Part shown: one piece after another, positions 34,435 to 44,600 of the stretch
Numbering within the stretch: the first letter of the stretch is position 1
How the letters are laid out: each line of letters begins with the position of its first letter
NCBI RefSeq assembly: GCF_041245805.1
Contig: NZ_CP162490.1
Span: 124,001-188,000, forward strand
DNA: 64,000 bases
From: Xanthomonas sp. DAR 34887
Lineage (GTDB): Bacteria > Pseudomonadota > Gammaproteobacteria > Xanthomonadales > Xanthomonadaceae
Direction of reading: 5' to 3'
Made by a program: the position numbers and the translations under genes
The notes under the pieces: generated by a model
The model's database searches: none
Seen by the model: the letters and a program-made list of their open reading frames with translations, nothing else
Told to the model about the DNA's origin: nothing

Positions 34435-34977
34435 CTAACTGCGCGAGGGGAAGATGCCGGACAGCGCGATGCAGAAATTGATCGTGGTGTAAGGCTGCAG
34501 ATTCGGATGCGGCTGGCTGCCGCCCGCATTGCCCACGGTCGCCGCATTCATCGCCACCAGCGATCCCGGCGCCGCATACAGCGCGGCCGGACCGGTCGTG
34601 CTGGTGTTGTTGGCGAACGAGCGGCCGGCAGGATTGCGATTGTTGCCAGCGGTGTTGGTGCATTCCAGCAAATGACTGTGCGCCGGCAGATTGCTGGGCA
34701 ACAGCGAGACGTTCTCCGCGCCGCCGCTCTGGCCCAACGGCGGCGGCGAAGGCTGCCAGGCGGGATCAGCCGAGGGCGCGTAGCCGACCGGCGTGCGCCC
34801 CCGCATGTCGGGCAGCGCGAAATTGGTACTGCCATTGCCGCCGAAACGGGTCCCGAGCAGGGTAAACAGTGCCTGGTTCTGGTTGACCGGCAGCAGCTGG
34901 CCGTTGCATTGCGCAAAATACTTGGGCGCAAAAACGAAACCGGTCAGCATGATCTGACCGACGAAGAATTCGCTCAT
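34435..34977 (-). CDS. Phage tail collar domain (MdpB-like) protein 3
   Basis: 180 residues from ATG 34977, where the family motif starts (SEFFVGQIMLTGFVFAPKYFAQCNGQLLPVNQNQALFTLLGTRFGGNGSTNFALPDMRGRTPVGYAPS). It continues with ENVSLLPSNLPAHSHLLECTNTAGN and ends INFCIALSGIFPSRS. It is the first gene of the run and lies divergent from the autotransporter, sharing a 260-bp intergenic region that is AT-richer than the genes. There is no signal peptide, so export, if any, needs another route. Confidence 0.9.
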   Translation of the reverse strand: MSEFFVGQIMLTGFVFAPKYFAQCNGQLLPVNQNQALFTLLGTRFGGNGSTNFALPDMRGRTPVGYAPSADPAWQPSPPPLGQSGGAENVSLLPSNLPAHSHLLECTNTAGNNRNPAGRSFANNTSTTGPAALYAAPGSLVAMNAATVGNAGGSQPHPNLQPYTTINFCIALSGIFPSRS

Positions 34978-35237
34978 GCGGATACTCCCCCCCGGATTGT
35001 TGGCGACAGACATGATGTCTGGCGGCGCCTACTTAATCACGACTTTTGTTCCATGCAAGTCTTGATAATGCTGAATCAGACAGTGTCGTTGCATTTGTTG
35101 CTTTACCAAAGTGTGAACTTCCTGTTCAAATGCGACCGCAGCGCGGAGGGGAACGCCTTGTCAGGCTTGTATCCGTGCTGTCTGGGGCACCAGGATCGTT
35201 GCCGGCGCCAACGGGATGGCGTGATCTTTCGGGGAAT
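34978..35237. promoter_or_regulatory. Divergent promoter region, tail-collar operon and autotransporter
   Basis: 260 bases between two divergently transcribed units. The part 35035-35130 is markedly AT-rich for this genome (for example TTGATAATGCTGAATC and TGCTTTACCAAAGTG) and probably holds both promoters. No operator palindrome was resolved by eye. Confidence 0.45.
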
Positions 35238-38200
35238 ATGAATATGTCTACGAATTGCACCAATTCGCGCGAGCGCGTGCGTGTCGGTTGGCGTTGGCCG
35301 CTGGCTTTTGCGCTGCTGCTGTTGGCGCTGCTCTGTCCCGGGCTGGCCGCAGCGGCGGTCTCGCCATGCCCGACCTTGAGTGCGACCGTTCTCCAGGGCG
35401 GCTCCGTGGTCATCGACGTTTCCAACTGCGATGGCCCGAACAACTTCGGCATCGGCTGGAACGGCGTGCAACCAGCGCACGGCACGATCTCGATCAGTGC
35501 GCAGAGCGGATCGGGCACGCAGACCGTCACCTATACCCACAACGGCGATTCGGCCACCAGCGACACCTTTCCGCTGGAAGACGAGGATGGCAACAACATC
35601 ACCGTCAACATCACCATCACCCCGGCGATCACCGCCAGCATCTCGGTGAGCCCGGCCAGCCGCAACGAAGACAGCGGCGCATCGTTCACGTACACGGTGA
35701 CCCTGAGCCAGACCAGCAGCTCGGCGATCACGGTGAACCTCAACCGCGCCGGCACCGCCACCAACGGCGTGGACTACACCGGCGCGGTGAACAGCGTCGT
35801 GGTGCCCGCCAACACCCTTTCGGCCAGCTTCGCCATCACCCCGGTCGCCGACACCACGGTGGAGGCCGACGAGACGGTCATTATCAACGTGGCCAGCGGC
35901 TCCAGCTACGCGGTCGGCAGCCCGGCCAGTGCCACCGCCACCATCCTCAACGACGATCTGCCCACCGCATCGATCGCGGTGTCTCCCGCCAGCGTGGCCG
36001 AGGACGGTGCCACCAATCTGGTCTACACCGTCACGCTCGACCAGGCGCCAGTGAGCGCAGTGTCGGTCGCCTACAGCGTCGGCGGCACCGCGACCTCCGG
36101 CACCGATTACGCGGCCGTGAGTTCGCCGCTGGTGATCGCCGCCGGCCAGACCAGTGGCACCATCACCATCAACCCGACCCCGGACAGCACCGTCGAACCC
36201 GACGAGACCGTCGTCATCAGCCTGAGCGCGGGCAGCGGCTACACCGTCGGTTCGCCGAACAGCGCCACCGGCACCATCCTCAACGACGATCAGCCGTCGC
36301 TGTCGATCAACGACGTCTCCGTCAACGAGGGCAACGCCGGCACCACCAACGCCACCTTCACCGTGTCGCTGAGCCAGCCGGCCGGCGCCGGCGGTGTCGG
36401 CTTCGACATCGCCACCGCCGACGGCACCGCGACGGCCGGCGTCGATTACGTCGCATCGAGCCTGACCGGGCAGACCATTCCCGCCGGCAGCAGCAGCGCC
36501 ACCTTCACCGTGCTGGTCAACGGCGACACCCTCAACGAACCCAACGAGACCTTCTTCGTCAACGTCAGCAACGTCACCGGCGCGTCCGTCGCCGATGCGC
36601 AGGGCCAGGGCACCATCGTCAACGACGATGCGCCGCCGGCGCTGTCGATCGACGATGTCAGTGTCAACGAAGGCAACAGCGGCACCACTACGGCGACCTT
36701 CACGGTGAGCCTGAGCGCGGCCAGCGGCCAGACCGTCTCGGTCAACTACGCCACCGCCGACGGCACCGCCACCGCCGGCAGCGATTATGTGGCGCGCTCC
36801 GGCACGCTGACCTTCGCGCCGGGCGTCACCGCGCAGGGCGTGGCCATCACCGTCAACGGCGACACCACGGTCGAGCCCAACGAGACCTTCACCGTCGGCC
36901 TGTCCGGCGCCAGCAACGCGAGCATCGCGCGCGCCACCGGCACCGGCACCATCCTCAACGACGACGCCGTGGTCACGGTCGCGCCGGCATCGCTGCCGGC
37001 GGCGACCGCAGGCAGCGCCTACAGCCAGACGCTGAGCGCCAGCGGCGGCACCGCGCCGTACACCTTCACTGTCACCGCCGGTGCGTTGCCGGCCGGGCTG
37101 ACGTTGAGCACGGGCGGCGTGCTGTCCGGCACCCCGACGGCCAGCGGCAGCTTCAACTTCACCGCGAGCGCCACCGACAGCGGCGCGCCCACCACCGGCA
37201 GCCGTGCCTACACCTTGACCGTGGCGGCCCCCACGTTGACGTTGCCGGCGACCGCCTTGTCCAACGGCACCGCCGGGCAGGCCTACAGCGCGGCGATTAC
37301 CCCGGCCAGCGGCGGCATCGCGCCCTACACCTATGCGCTCAGCGCCGGCGCGTTGCCGGCCGGCGTCACGGTCAACAGCGCGACCGGCGCGCTCGGCGGC
37401 ACGCCCACCGTGGCGGGCAGCTTCGCCTTCACCCTGACCGCGACCGACAGCACCAGCGGCACCGCCGGACAGGCCAGCCAGAGCTACAGCCTGAGCATCG
37501 TGTCGCCGACGCTGACCATCGCGCCGCCGACCTTGCCGGCCGGCGCCATCGGCACGGCCTACAGCCAGACCCTGAGCACCAGCGGCGGCACCGCGCCGTA
37601 CAGCTACGCGCTCAGTGCCGGCGCCTTGCCGGCCGGCCTGACCCTGACCACGGGCGGTGTGCTGTCGGGCAGCCCGACCGTGGCCGGCAGCTTCGCCTTC
37701 ACCGTCAGCGTCACCGACGCGCACGGCTTCGGCGCCGCGCAGGCCTATACGCTGGCGATCGCCTCGCCGACGCTGACCATCGCGCCGCCGACCTTGCCGG
37801 CCGGCGCCATCGGCACCGCCTACAGCCAGGCCCTGAGCGCCAGCGGCGGCACCGCGCCGTATAGCTACGCGCTCAGCGCCGGCGCGCTGCCGACGGGGAT
37901 GACCCTGACCGCGGGCGGCGCGCTGTCCGGCACGCCGACCGTGGCCGGCAGCTTCGCCTTCACCGTGACCGCGACCGACAGCACGGCCGGCGTGGCCGCG
38001 CAGGCGAGCCACAGTTACACGCTGAGCATCGCCTCGCCGACGCTGACCATCGCGCCGCCGACGTTGCCCGCCGGCATCGCCGGCACCGCGTACAGCCAGA
38101 CCCTGAGCGCCAGCGGCGGCACCGCGCCGTACAGCTACGCGATCAGTGCCGGCGCGCTGCCGGCCGGGCTGACCCTGACCACGGGCGGGGTGCTGTCCGG

Positions 38201-40298
38201 CACGCCGACCGTGGCCGGCAGTTTCGCCTTCACCGTGACCGCGACCGACAGCACCGCCGGGGTGGCCGCGCAGGTGAGCTATGCCTACACCTTGAGCATC
38301 GCCGCGCCGACGCTGGTCATCGCGCCGCCGACGCTGCCCGCCGGCACCGTGGGGACCGGCTACAGCCAGACCCTGAGCGCCAGTGGCGGCACCGCGCCGT
38401 ACAGCTATGCGGTCAGTGCCGGCACTTTGCCGGCTGGTCTCACCCTGACCGCCGCTGGCGTGCTCGCGGGCACGCCGACCGCCGCCGGCAACGCCGCCTT
38501 CACCGTCAGCGTGACCGACGCGCATGGCTTCGGCGCCGCGCAGGCCTACACCGTGGCGATCGCCGCGGCGGTGCCCGCACCGGTGGCGGTGAACGACACC
38601 GGCGCCACGCTGGTCGAGACCGCGCTGACCCTGGCGGTGACCGGCAACGACACCGGCAGCATCGACACGATCGCGGTGACCGCGGCGCCGACCCACGGCA
38701 CCGCGGTGGTGAACGGCCTGCAGCTGGTGTACACGCCGGCGGCCGGCTATGTCGGCGCCGACACCCTGAGCTATACCGCCACCGGCGCAGGCGGCACCTC
38801 GGCGCCGGCCACGGTCACCATCACCGTCAATGCGCGCCCGGTGGCGGCGTCGGCGACGGCGGCCGCAGTGCCCGGCGAAGCGCAGACGGTGGACCTGACC
38901 CGCAATGCGACCGGCGGGCCGTTCGTGGCCGCCGCGCTGGTGGCGATCCTGCCGGCCAATGCCGGTACCGCGACCATCACCCGCAGCGGCGGCGCATCTG
39001 CCGCCGGCACCGGCACGCCGACCGCGGCCGCGGCCGATGGGCCGAGCTTCATCATGACCTTCACGCCGAACCCGGCGTTCTCCGGCCAGGCCACGGTGCG
39101 CTTCACCCTGTCCAACGCGGTGGCGACCTCGGTGCCCGCCGACATCGTGTTCGTGGTCGCACCGCGTGCCGATCCGAGCCTGGATGCGGAAGTGCGCGGG
39201 CTGATCGACGCGCAGGCCGAGTCGACCCGGCGCTTCGCCAAGGCGCAGATCGACAACTTCCAGCGCCGGCTGGAAGCGACCCATCGCGGCGATCGCAGCT
39301 TCGACAACAGCCTGAGCTTCCAGTCCACCTCGCGTTCGCATTGCCGTGAAGCCGAGCGTGGCGTGGCCGCGCAGCCGTGCAGCGAGGCCACCTGGGACAA
39401 GGACGCCAATCCGGACGCCGACGACGCGGCGGCGACGCCGACCGCCCGCACCGCAGTCAATGGCGACCTCGGCCTGTGGGTGGGCGGTGCGATCCGCTCC
39501 GGCAGCCTGGACAAGCAGTCCCAGCGTGCCGGCGTGGACTTCCAGACCGACGGCCTGAGCCTGGGCGCCGACTACCGCGCTTCGGACGCGCTGGCGCTGG
39601 GCGCCGGCGTGGGTTGGGGCCGCGACGACAGCGATGTCGGCCGCAACGGCAGCCACAGCAAGGCCACCGCCTATACGCTGGCGGTGTACGCGAGCTTCCA
39701 CCCGGGGCGGCATTTCTTCTTCGACACCCTGGTCGGTTACCAGCTGCTGTCCTACGACCTGCGCCGCTACGTGACCGGCAACGGCGAACTGGCCGAAGGC
39801 CGCCGCGACGGCAGCCAGTGGATCGCATCGGTGTCCAGCGGTGCCGACCTGCAGCACGGCGACTGGCAAATCACGCCGTACGCCCGCGTGGACATGGCCC
39901 GCGCCACGCTGGATGCGTACAGCGAAGCGGCGATGGTGCCGTACGCGCTGCACTACGCGGACATGGACGTGTCCACCACCACCGGCAACCTCGGCCTGCG
40001 TTTGGAATGGCGCCGCGAGATGAGCTGGGGCCAGTTCACCCCGCAACTGCGCGTGGAATACCAGCGCGACTTCCAGGGCCGCGGCGACGCCACGCTGAGC
40101 TATGCCGACCTGGTCGACGGCGGCCCGCTGTACCGCACCGGGCTGAGCGTGTTCGACCGCAACCGGCTGATGCTGGGGCTGGGCGCGGTGTTCACCACCG
40201 AGCAGGGCCTGTCCACCCGCGTCGAATACCGCGGCGTGACCGACGGCGACAGCGGCAACGACCAGACCTGGATGTTCAACGTCGAGAAGAAGTACTGA
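35238..40298 (+). CDS. Large autotransporter with Calx-beta and Ig-like repeats
   Basis: 1686 residues. The signal peptide is long and basic at its start (about 1-40, hydrophobic WPLAFALLLLALLCPGLAAAA). The passenger has four Calx-beta-like repeats (about 133-575), each ending in a T(I/A)LNDD/IVNDD motif with ADETV or PNETF calcium-site residues. Six He_PIG/Ig-like repeats follow (about 578-1111, SGGTAPYSYALSAGALPAGL type), then cadherin-like repeats (about 1114-1306, VNDTGATLVE..., GNDTGS). A helical linker leads to a barrel domain (about 1407-1686, GLWVGGAIRSGSLDKQ ... NVEKKY) ending in an aromatic residue, as type V autotransporter barrels do. It is probably a surface adhesin. Confidence 0.88.
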   Translation: MNMSTNCTNSRERVRVGWRWPLAFALLLLALLCPGLAAAAVSPCPTLSATVLQGGSVVIDVSNCDGPNNFGIGWNGVQPAHGTISISAQSGSGTQTVTYTHNGDSATSDTFPLEDEDGNNITVNITITPAITASISVSPASRNEDSGASFTYTVTLSQTSSSAITVNLNRAGTATNGVDYTGAVNSVVVPANTLSASFAITPVADTTVEADETVIINVASGSSYAVGSPASATATILNDDLPTASIAVSPASVAEDGATNLVYTVTLDQAPVSAVSVAYSVGGTATSGTDYAAVSSPLVIAAGQTSGTITINPTPDSTVEPDETVVISLSAGSGYTVGSPNSATGTILNDDQPSLSINDVSVNEGNAGTTNATFTVSLSQPAGAGGVGFDIATADGTATAGVDYVASSLTGQTIPAGSSSATFTVLVNGDTLNEPNETFFVNVSNVTGASVADAQGQGTIVNDDAPPALSIDDVSVNEGNSGTTTATFTVSLSAASGQTVSVNYATADGTATAGSDYVARSGTLTFAPGVTAQGVAITVNGDTTVEPNETFTVGLSGASNASIARATGTGTILNDDAVVTVAPASLPAATAGSAYSQTLSASGGTAPYTFTVTAGALPAGLTLSTGGVLSGTPTASGSFNFTASATDSGAPTTGSRAYTLTVAAPTLTLPATALSNGTAGQAYSAAITPASGGIAPYTYALSAGALPAGVTVNSATGALGGTPTVAGSFAFTLTATDSTSGTAGQASQSYSLSIVSPTLTIAPPTLPAGAIGTAYSQTLSTSGGTAPYSYALSAGALPAGLTLTTGGVLSGSPTVAGSFAFTVSVTDAHGFGAAQAYTLAIASPTLTIAPPTLPAGAIGTAYSQALSASGGTAPYSYALSAGALPTGMTLTAGGALSGTPTVAGSFAFTVTATDSTAGVAAQASHSYTLSIASPTLTIAPPTLPAGIAGTAYSQTLSASGGTAPYSYAISAGALPAGLTLTTGGVLSGTPTVAGSFAFTVTATDSTAGVAAQVSYAYTLSIAAPTLVIAPPTLPAGTVGTGYSQTLSASGGTAPYSYAVSAGTLPAGLTLTAAGVLAGTPTAAGNAAFTVSVTDAHGFGAAQAYTVAIAAAVPAPVAVNDTGATLVETALTLAVTGNDTGSIDTIAVTAAPTHGTAVVNGLQLVYTPAAGYVGADTLSYTATGAGGTSAPATVTITVNARPVAASATAAAVPGEAQTVDLTRNATGGPFVAAALVAILPANAGTATITRSGGASAAGTGTPTAAAADGPSFIMTFTPNPAFSGQATVRFTLSNAVATSVPADIVFVVAPRADPSLDAEVRGLIDAQAESTRRFAKAQIDNFQRRLEATHRGDRSFDNSLSFQSTSRSHCREAERGVAAQPCSEATWDKDANPDADDAAATPTARTAVNGDLGLWVGGAIRSGSLDKQSQRAGVDFQTDGLSLGADYRASDALALGAGVGWGRDDSDVGRNGSHSKATAYTLAVYASFHPGRHFFFDTLVGYQLLSYDLRRYVTGNGELAEGRRDGSQWIASVSSGADLQHGDWQITPYARVDMARATLDAYSEAAMVPYALHYADMDVSTTTGNLGLRLEWRREMSWGQFTPQLRVEYQRDFQGRGDATLSYADLVDGGPLYRTGLSVFDRNRLMLGLGAVFTTEQGLSTRVEYRGVTDGDSGNDQTWMFNVEKKY
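37505..38575 (+). repeat. Tandem near-identical repeats inside the autotransporter gene
   Basis: Four units of about 264-273 bp start near 37505, 37767, 38034 and 38307, each opening CGACGCTGACCATCGCGCCG or a close variant. They encode Ig-like repeats three to six. The close DNA identity suggests recent duplication and makes copy number prone to change by recombination. Confidence 0.8.
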
Positions 40299-40307
40299 CG
40301 CATCAAG

Positions 40308-40352
40308 CCCCTCTCCCGCCGGGAGAGGGGTTGGGGTGAGGGTGCGGCGCGA
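40308..40352 (+). repeat. Palindromic repeat type A
   Basis: CCCCTCTCCCGCCGGGAGAG followed by GGGTTGGGGTGAGGGTGCGG, ten bases after the autotransporter stop. The hairpin could act as a weak terminator, but no T-run follows. Confidence 0.75.
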
Positions 40353-40387
40353 AAGCGTCTCGCAGAGTTTGGTTCACGAGGCTGCGC

Positions 40388-40437
40388 CCGTACCCTCATC
40401 CGCCCCTTCGGGGCACCTTCTCCCGCTGGGAGAAGGA
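40388..40437 (-). repeat. Palindromic repeat type B
   Basis: Plus strand CGTACCCTCATCCGCCCCTT, then CGGGGCACCTTCTCCC, GCTGGGAGAAGG. This is the second repeat family (CCTTCTCCC..GGGAGAAGG with a GGTGCCCC-GGGGC arm). Copies are at 50970-51020 and 51112-51172, with a variant at 49356-49427. Confidence 0.7.
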
Positions 40438-40466
40438 AAAGCCGTAGCCCCTCTCCCATCGGGAGA

Positions 40467-41504
40467 CCTGATTAGCGTCGAATCTCAGCTGCTGATGCGT
40501 GACAGGTGCACCCTTGCTGCCGGTTCTCTTGGAGAGGCAGTCATGGCGATGAATCGTGTGCAGTTCCAGCGGGGGATGTCCTTACCGCAGTTCCTGCAGC
40601 ATTACGGCACTGAGGAGCAGTGCGTGTCCGCGCTGCTGCGCAACCGCTGGCCTGACGGTTTCGTCTGTCCGCGCTGTGGCCAGCGGGCGGCCAGTCAGTT
40701 CCAGCGCGGGCACCAGCGGCTGTGGCAATGCCGGCAGTGCCGCGCCCAGACCAGCCTGACGGCGGGCACCGTGCTGGCCGACACCAAATTGCCGCTGCGT
40801 CTGTGGTGGATGGCGATGTATCTGCTGAGCCAGGCCAAGAACGGGATTTCGGCCCTGGAGCTGATGCGCCACCTGGACGTGTGCTACCGCACGGCTTGGC
40901 GCATCAAGCACAAGCTGATGGCGGCTATGGCTGAGCGGGAAGGCCAACGTCAGTTGGCCGGCTGGGTGCAGATCGACGATGCCTATCTAGGTGGGGAGCG
41001 CGCGCGCGGCAGCGGTGCCGAACAGTGGACCAACAAGATCCCGTTCATTGCCGCCGTGGAGACGCGACAAGGTCGGCCGGGATGCGTCCGGTTTGACTGG
41101 GTCGGCAGCTTCTGCCGCGATGCTGTCCATCGCTGGGCCCAGCAAGCCCTGGCGCCGGGAACCCACGTTCTCAGCGATGGGCTGACCGCCTTCACCGCCG
41201 TCACCTGGGCCGGTATGAGCCATGAGCCGATCGTGACCGGCACCGGGCGCAAATCGGTACAACAGCCCGCTCTGAAATGGGTCAACACGATCCTGGGGAA
41301 TCTCAAGACCGCCCTTGGCGGCACCCACCATGCCATCGCCTTCGGCAAATACGGTCTGCGCTACCTGCGCGCGCACCAATATCAGGTCAACCGGCGCTTC
41401 AACTTGGCCGCGATCCTTGACCAACTCGGCTTGGCTTCCATGGCCACTCATGCCATCCCGGAGCGCGCTCTGCGCGCTCCGGCTGAGATTCGACGCTAAT
41501 CAGG
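40467..41504 (+). mobile_element. IS1595-family (ISXO2-type) insertion sequence, complete
   Basis: 1038 bp bounded by perfect 23-bp inverted repeats starting CCTGATTAGCGTCGAATCTC. A 9-bp direct repeat, ATCGGGAGA, flanks it at 40458-40466 and 41505-41513 (the family usually makes 8). Removing the element and one repeat restores a type A palindromic repeat, so the insertion site is clear. One intact transposase gene fills the element, whose stop codon lies in the right inverted repeat. Confidence 0.93.
40543..41499 (+). CDS. IS1595 family (ISXO2-like) transposase
   Basis: 318 residues. ATG 40543 follows GGAGAGGCAG; upstream frame is rejected. The N-terminal zinc ribbon is CPRCGQRAASQFQRGHQRLWQCRQC (about 40-66), followed by a helix-turn-helix part (ISALELMRHLDVCYRTAWRIKHKLMAAM). 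The ISXO2-like DDE domain begins VQIDDAYLGGERARGSGAEQWTNKIPFIAAVE, with later catalytic positions around HVLSDGLTAF and the conserved VNTILGNLKTALGGTHHAI region. The reading frame is intact, so it may be active. Confidence 0.93.
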   Translation: MAMNRVQFQRGMSLPQFLQHYGTEEQCVSALLRNRWPDGFVCPRCGQRAASQFQRGHQRLWQCRQCRAQTSLTAGTVLADTKLPLRLWWMAMYLLSQAKNGISALELMRHLDVCYRTAWRIKHKLMAAMAEREGQRQLAGWVQIDDAYLGGERARGSGAEQWTNKIPFIAAVETRQGRPGCVRFDWVGSFCRDAVHRWAQQALAPGTHVLSDGLTAFTAVTWAGMSHEPIVTGTGRKSVQQPALKWVNTILGNLKTALGGTHHAIAFGKYGLRYLRAHQYQVNRRFNLAAILDQLGLASMATHAIPERALRAPAEIRR

Positions 41505-41661
41505 ATCGGGAGAGGGGTTGGGGTGAGGGTCCGGGCGCGAAGCGCCTCGTTACGTCCGAGCGCACCAAGCTGCGCGCAGTCACCGCTTACGCACGCGCAA
41601 CAGCCACCGATCACCCTCGCGCAGCGACGCCATCCCGCGCATCCGGCACAATGCCGCACGC

Positions 41662-44600
41662 ATGCACGCCCCTTCCGCGCCCGATTTTCGTCTGTATCCG
41701 TCCAACGCGCTGGATACCCTGGCCGCCCTGCTCGCCGAAGAGCTGCGCCGGCCGGTGCCGGGGCAGCCCCTGCTGGCGCCGGAGGTGGTGCTGATCCCGC
41801 AGGTGGCGATGCGGCGCTGGCTGCAGTCCACGCTGGCGGCGGCGCACGGCGTCGCCGCGAATCTGGAATTTCTCACCCCCGGCGAGTTCGTCGCGCGCGC
41901 GCTGGACGCCAACCTTGGCCCGGCCGACGACGATCTGGACATGGCCACCACGCAGTGGCGGCTGTACGCGGCGTTGCAGGCCGATCTCGGCCACGACGCC
42001 GCCCTCGCCCCGCTGGCCGGCTACCTGGCCGACGGCGACACGCTCAAGCCCTGGGCGCTGGCCGGCGAACTGAGCACTGTGTTCGAGAAATACCAGGCCT
42101 GGCGCCGCGACTGGCTGCTGCGCTGGGAGGGCGGCGCCGACGCCGACGACCCGCAGGCGCGCTTGTGGCGCCGGATCGCCAGCGGCCGTCAGTACCGCGC
42201 GCGCCGCATCGGCCAATACCTGGACCGCTACGCGCGCGCCGACGGCCCGCTGCCGCAAGGCCTGCCGAAGCGGCTGTTCGCCTTCGCCATCCTCAACATC
42301 TCGCCCGACGTGCTGCGCGTCCTCGCCACGCAGGCGCGCGTGGGCACGCTGCATTTCTACCTGCCCACGCCGACCCAGGGCTATTGGGGCGACCTGCAGA
42401 CGCTGTGGCAGCGCCGCCGCGAGGACGGCGCGATCGACCTGTTCGCCGCGCAGGTGCAGGAAAACCCGCTGCTGCAGGCCTGGGGCGCGGCCGGGCGCGA
42501 CTTCATGGCGCTGGTCGGCGACTACGAAGTGGTGCATCCGCTGGCCGAGATCGCGGTCTACGCCGACCCGCTGGCCTCCGGGCAGCGTCCGCTGGCCGAC
42601 GGCGGTCTCGGCGACAGCCTGCTGCGGCGCATGCAGAGCGACCTGTTCCATCGCCGCGCGCCGGCCGCGCCGCCGCCGTTGCCGCAGGTGAACCTGGCCG
42701 ATCCCAGCCTGCAGGTGCACGCCTGCCACACCCGCCTGCGCGAGCTGCAGGTGCTGCACGACCAGCTGCGCGCGCTGCTCGACGACCCGCGTTTCGATCC
42801 GCCGCTGCAACCGCGCGAGATCGCGGTGCTGTCGCCGGACATCGATCCCTACGTGCCATACCTGGACGCGGTGTTCGGCGGCCACGGCCGCGACGACGCG
42901 CTGCCCTACGCGCTGGCCGACGCCAGCCCGCTGGCCAGCGAGCCGTTGGCCGACGTGTTCCTGACCCTGCTCAGCCTGCCGCTGTCGCGCTTCGGCCTGC
43001 ACGAAATCCTCGATCTGCTGGCCAGCGCGCCGATCGCCGAGGCCGCCGGGCTGGACGAGGCCGGGCTGGAACGCCTGCGCGGCTGGCTGCATGCCGCCGG
43101 CGCGCGCTGGGGCCTGGACGCGGCGCACCGGCACCGGCACCAGGCGCCGGTCGACGATGCCTATACCTGGCGCTTCGCGCTGGACCGGCTGCTGCTCGGC
43201 CACGCCAGCGGCGCCGAGGACGATATCGCCGGCGTCGCGCCATGGCCGCAACTGGAAGGCAGCGCACTGCTGGCGCTGGACACGCTGCTGCGGCTATTGC
43301 GCGTGCTCGACCGTCACCAGGCCATGCTGGCCGAGCCGATGACGCCTGCCGACTGGCGCGAATGCCTGCTCGGGCTGCTCGATGCACTGCTCCCGCAAGC
43401 GCCGTCGGCACCGCGTGCGCAACGCGCACTGGAGCGGCTGCGCAGTGTGATCGACCAGTTCGCCCGCGACGCCGCACGCGCCGAGTACGCCGGCAAGGTT
43501 CCGGCCGACGTGGTGCGCGCGCATTTCGCCGCGGTGCTGGGCGAATCGGACACGCGCGCGCCGCTGCTCACCGGCGGCATCAGCTTCGGCCGCATGGTGC
43601 CGATGCGCCTGCTGCCGTTCCGGGTCATCTGCCTGCTCGGCATGAACGACGGCGAGTTCCCGCGCCGCGATCCGGCCGCCGGCCTCAACCGCCTCACCGC
43701 CGAGCTGGGCAGCGCGCGCCGCCGCCACGGCGACCGCTCCACCCGCGAGGACGACCGCTTCCTGTTCCTGCAGCTGTTCGCCTCGGCGCAGGACGCGTTC
43801 TACCTCAGTTATCTCGGTGCCGATGCGCGCGACGGCACGGTGCGCGAGGCGTCGGTGCTGGTCAGCGAACTGCTGGCCAGCGCGGCGCAGTACCACGCCG
43901 ATCCGAAGGCCATCGAAAACCTCGTGGTGCGCCACCCGCTGCAACCGTTCGCCGCCGCCGCGTTCGGTGCGCTCGGCGAAGACGGCGCCGATCCGCGCCG
44001 CTTCAGCTACCGCCGGCAGTGGCGGCCAGCGGTGGACAGTCTTGCCGGACAGCGCCAGGCGCTGCTGCCGTGGGTCGCGTCCACATTGCCCGCCGACGCT
44101 GCGGCAGTGCAGCCAAGCGTGTCGATCGACGACCTGCGCCGCCTGTTCGCCGATCCGGCCGGGCAGTTCCTGCGCCATCGCCTGGGGATGCGCCTGCCCG
44201 ATCCGGCCAGCGAGGACAGCGACCTGGAGCCGCTGCTGGCGCCGGGCAGCGGGCTGGAACAGCACGACTTGCAGCAACAGGTGCTGGAGGCGGTGCTGGG
44301 CGGCGCCACCGACGCGCTGTATGCGCGACTGCGCGCACGCGCGCTGCTGCCGTCGGGGCCGCTGGGCCGGCGCCTGCTCGACGAACGCCTGCGCCAGCTG
44401 CGCCCGTACGCGCAAGCGTTCGCGCAGTGGCGCGGCGACGCGCCGGCACAGTCGCAACGCCTGCAGGTGCACCTCGATGGCGTCGATCTGCATGGCCGCC
44501 TGCCCGGCTGGTACGCGAACGGCGTGGGCCGGGTGCAGGTCGGCGCGCCCAGCGGCCGTGCGGCGATCCGCCACGGCCTGGAATGGCTGCTGCTGCGCGC

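Noticed and set aside
33241..34977. Prophage or tailocin remnant
   Set aside because: Only tail-collar-type proteins are present. No baseplate, sheath, tube, capsid, lysis or integrase gene occurs in the window.
35103..40046. A 1647-codon open frame on the minus strand, antisense to the autotransporter gene
   Set aside because: It mirrors the codon bias and repeats of the plus-strand gene, is filled with G/R/A/H low-complexity runs, and has no known domain. Long antisense frames are expected in high-GC genes.
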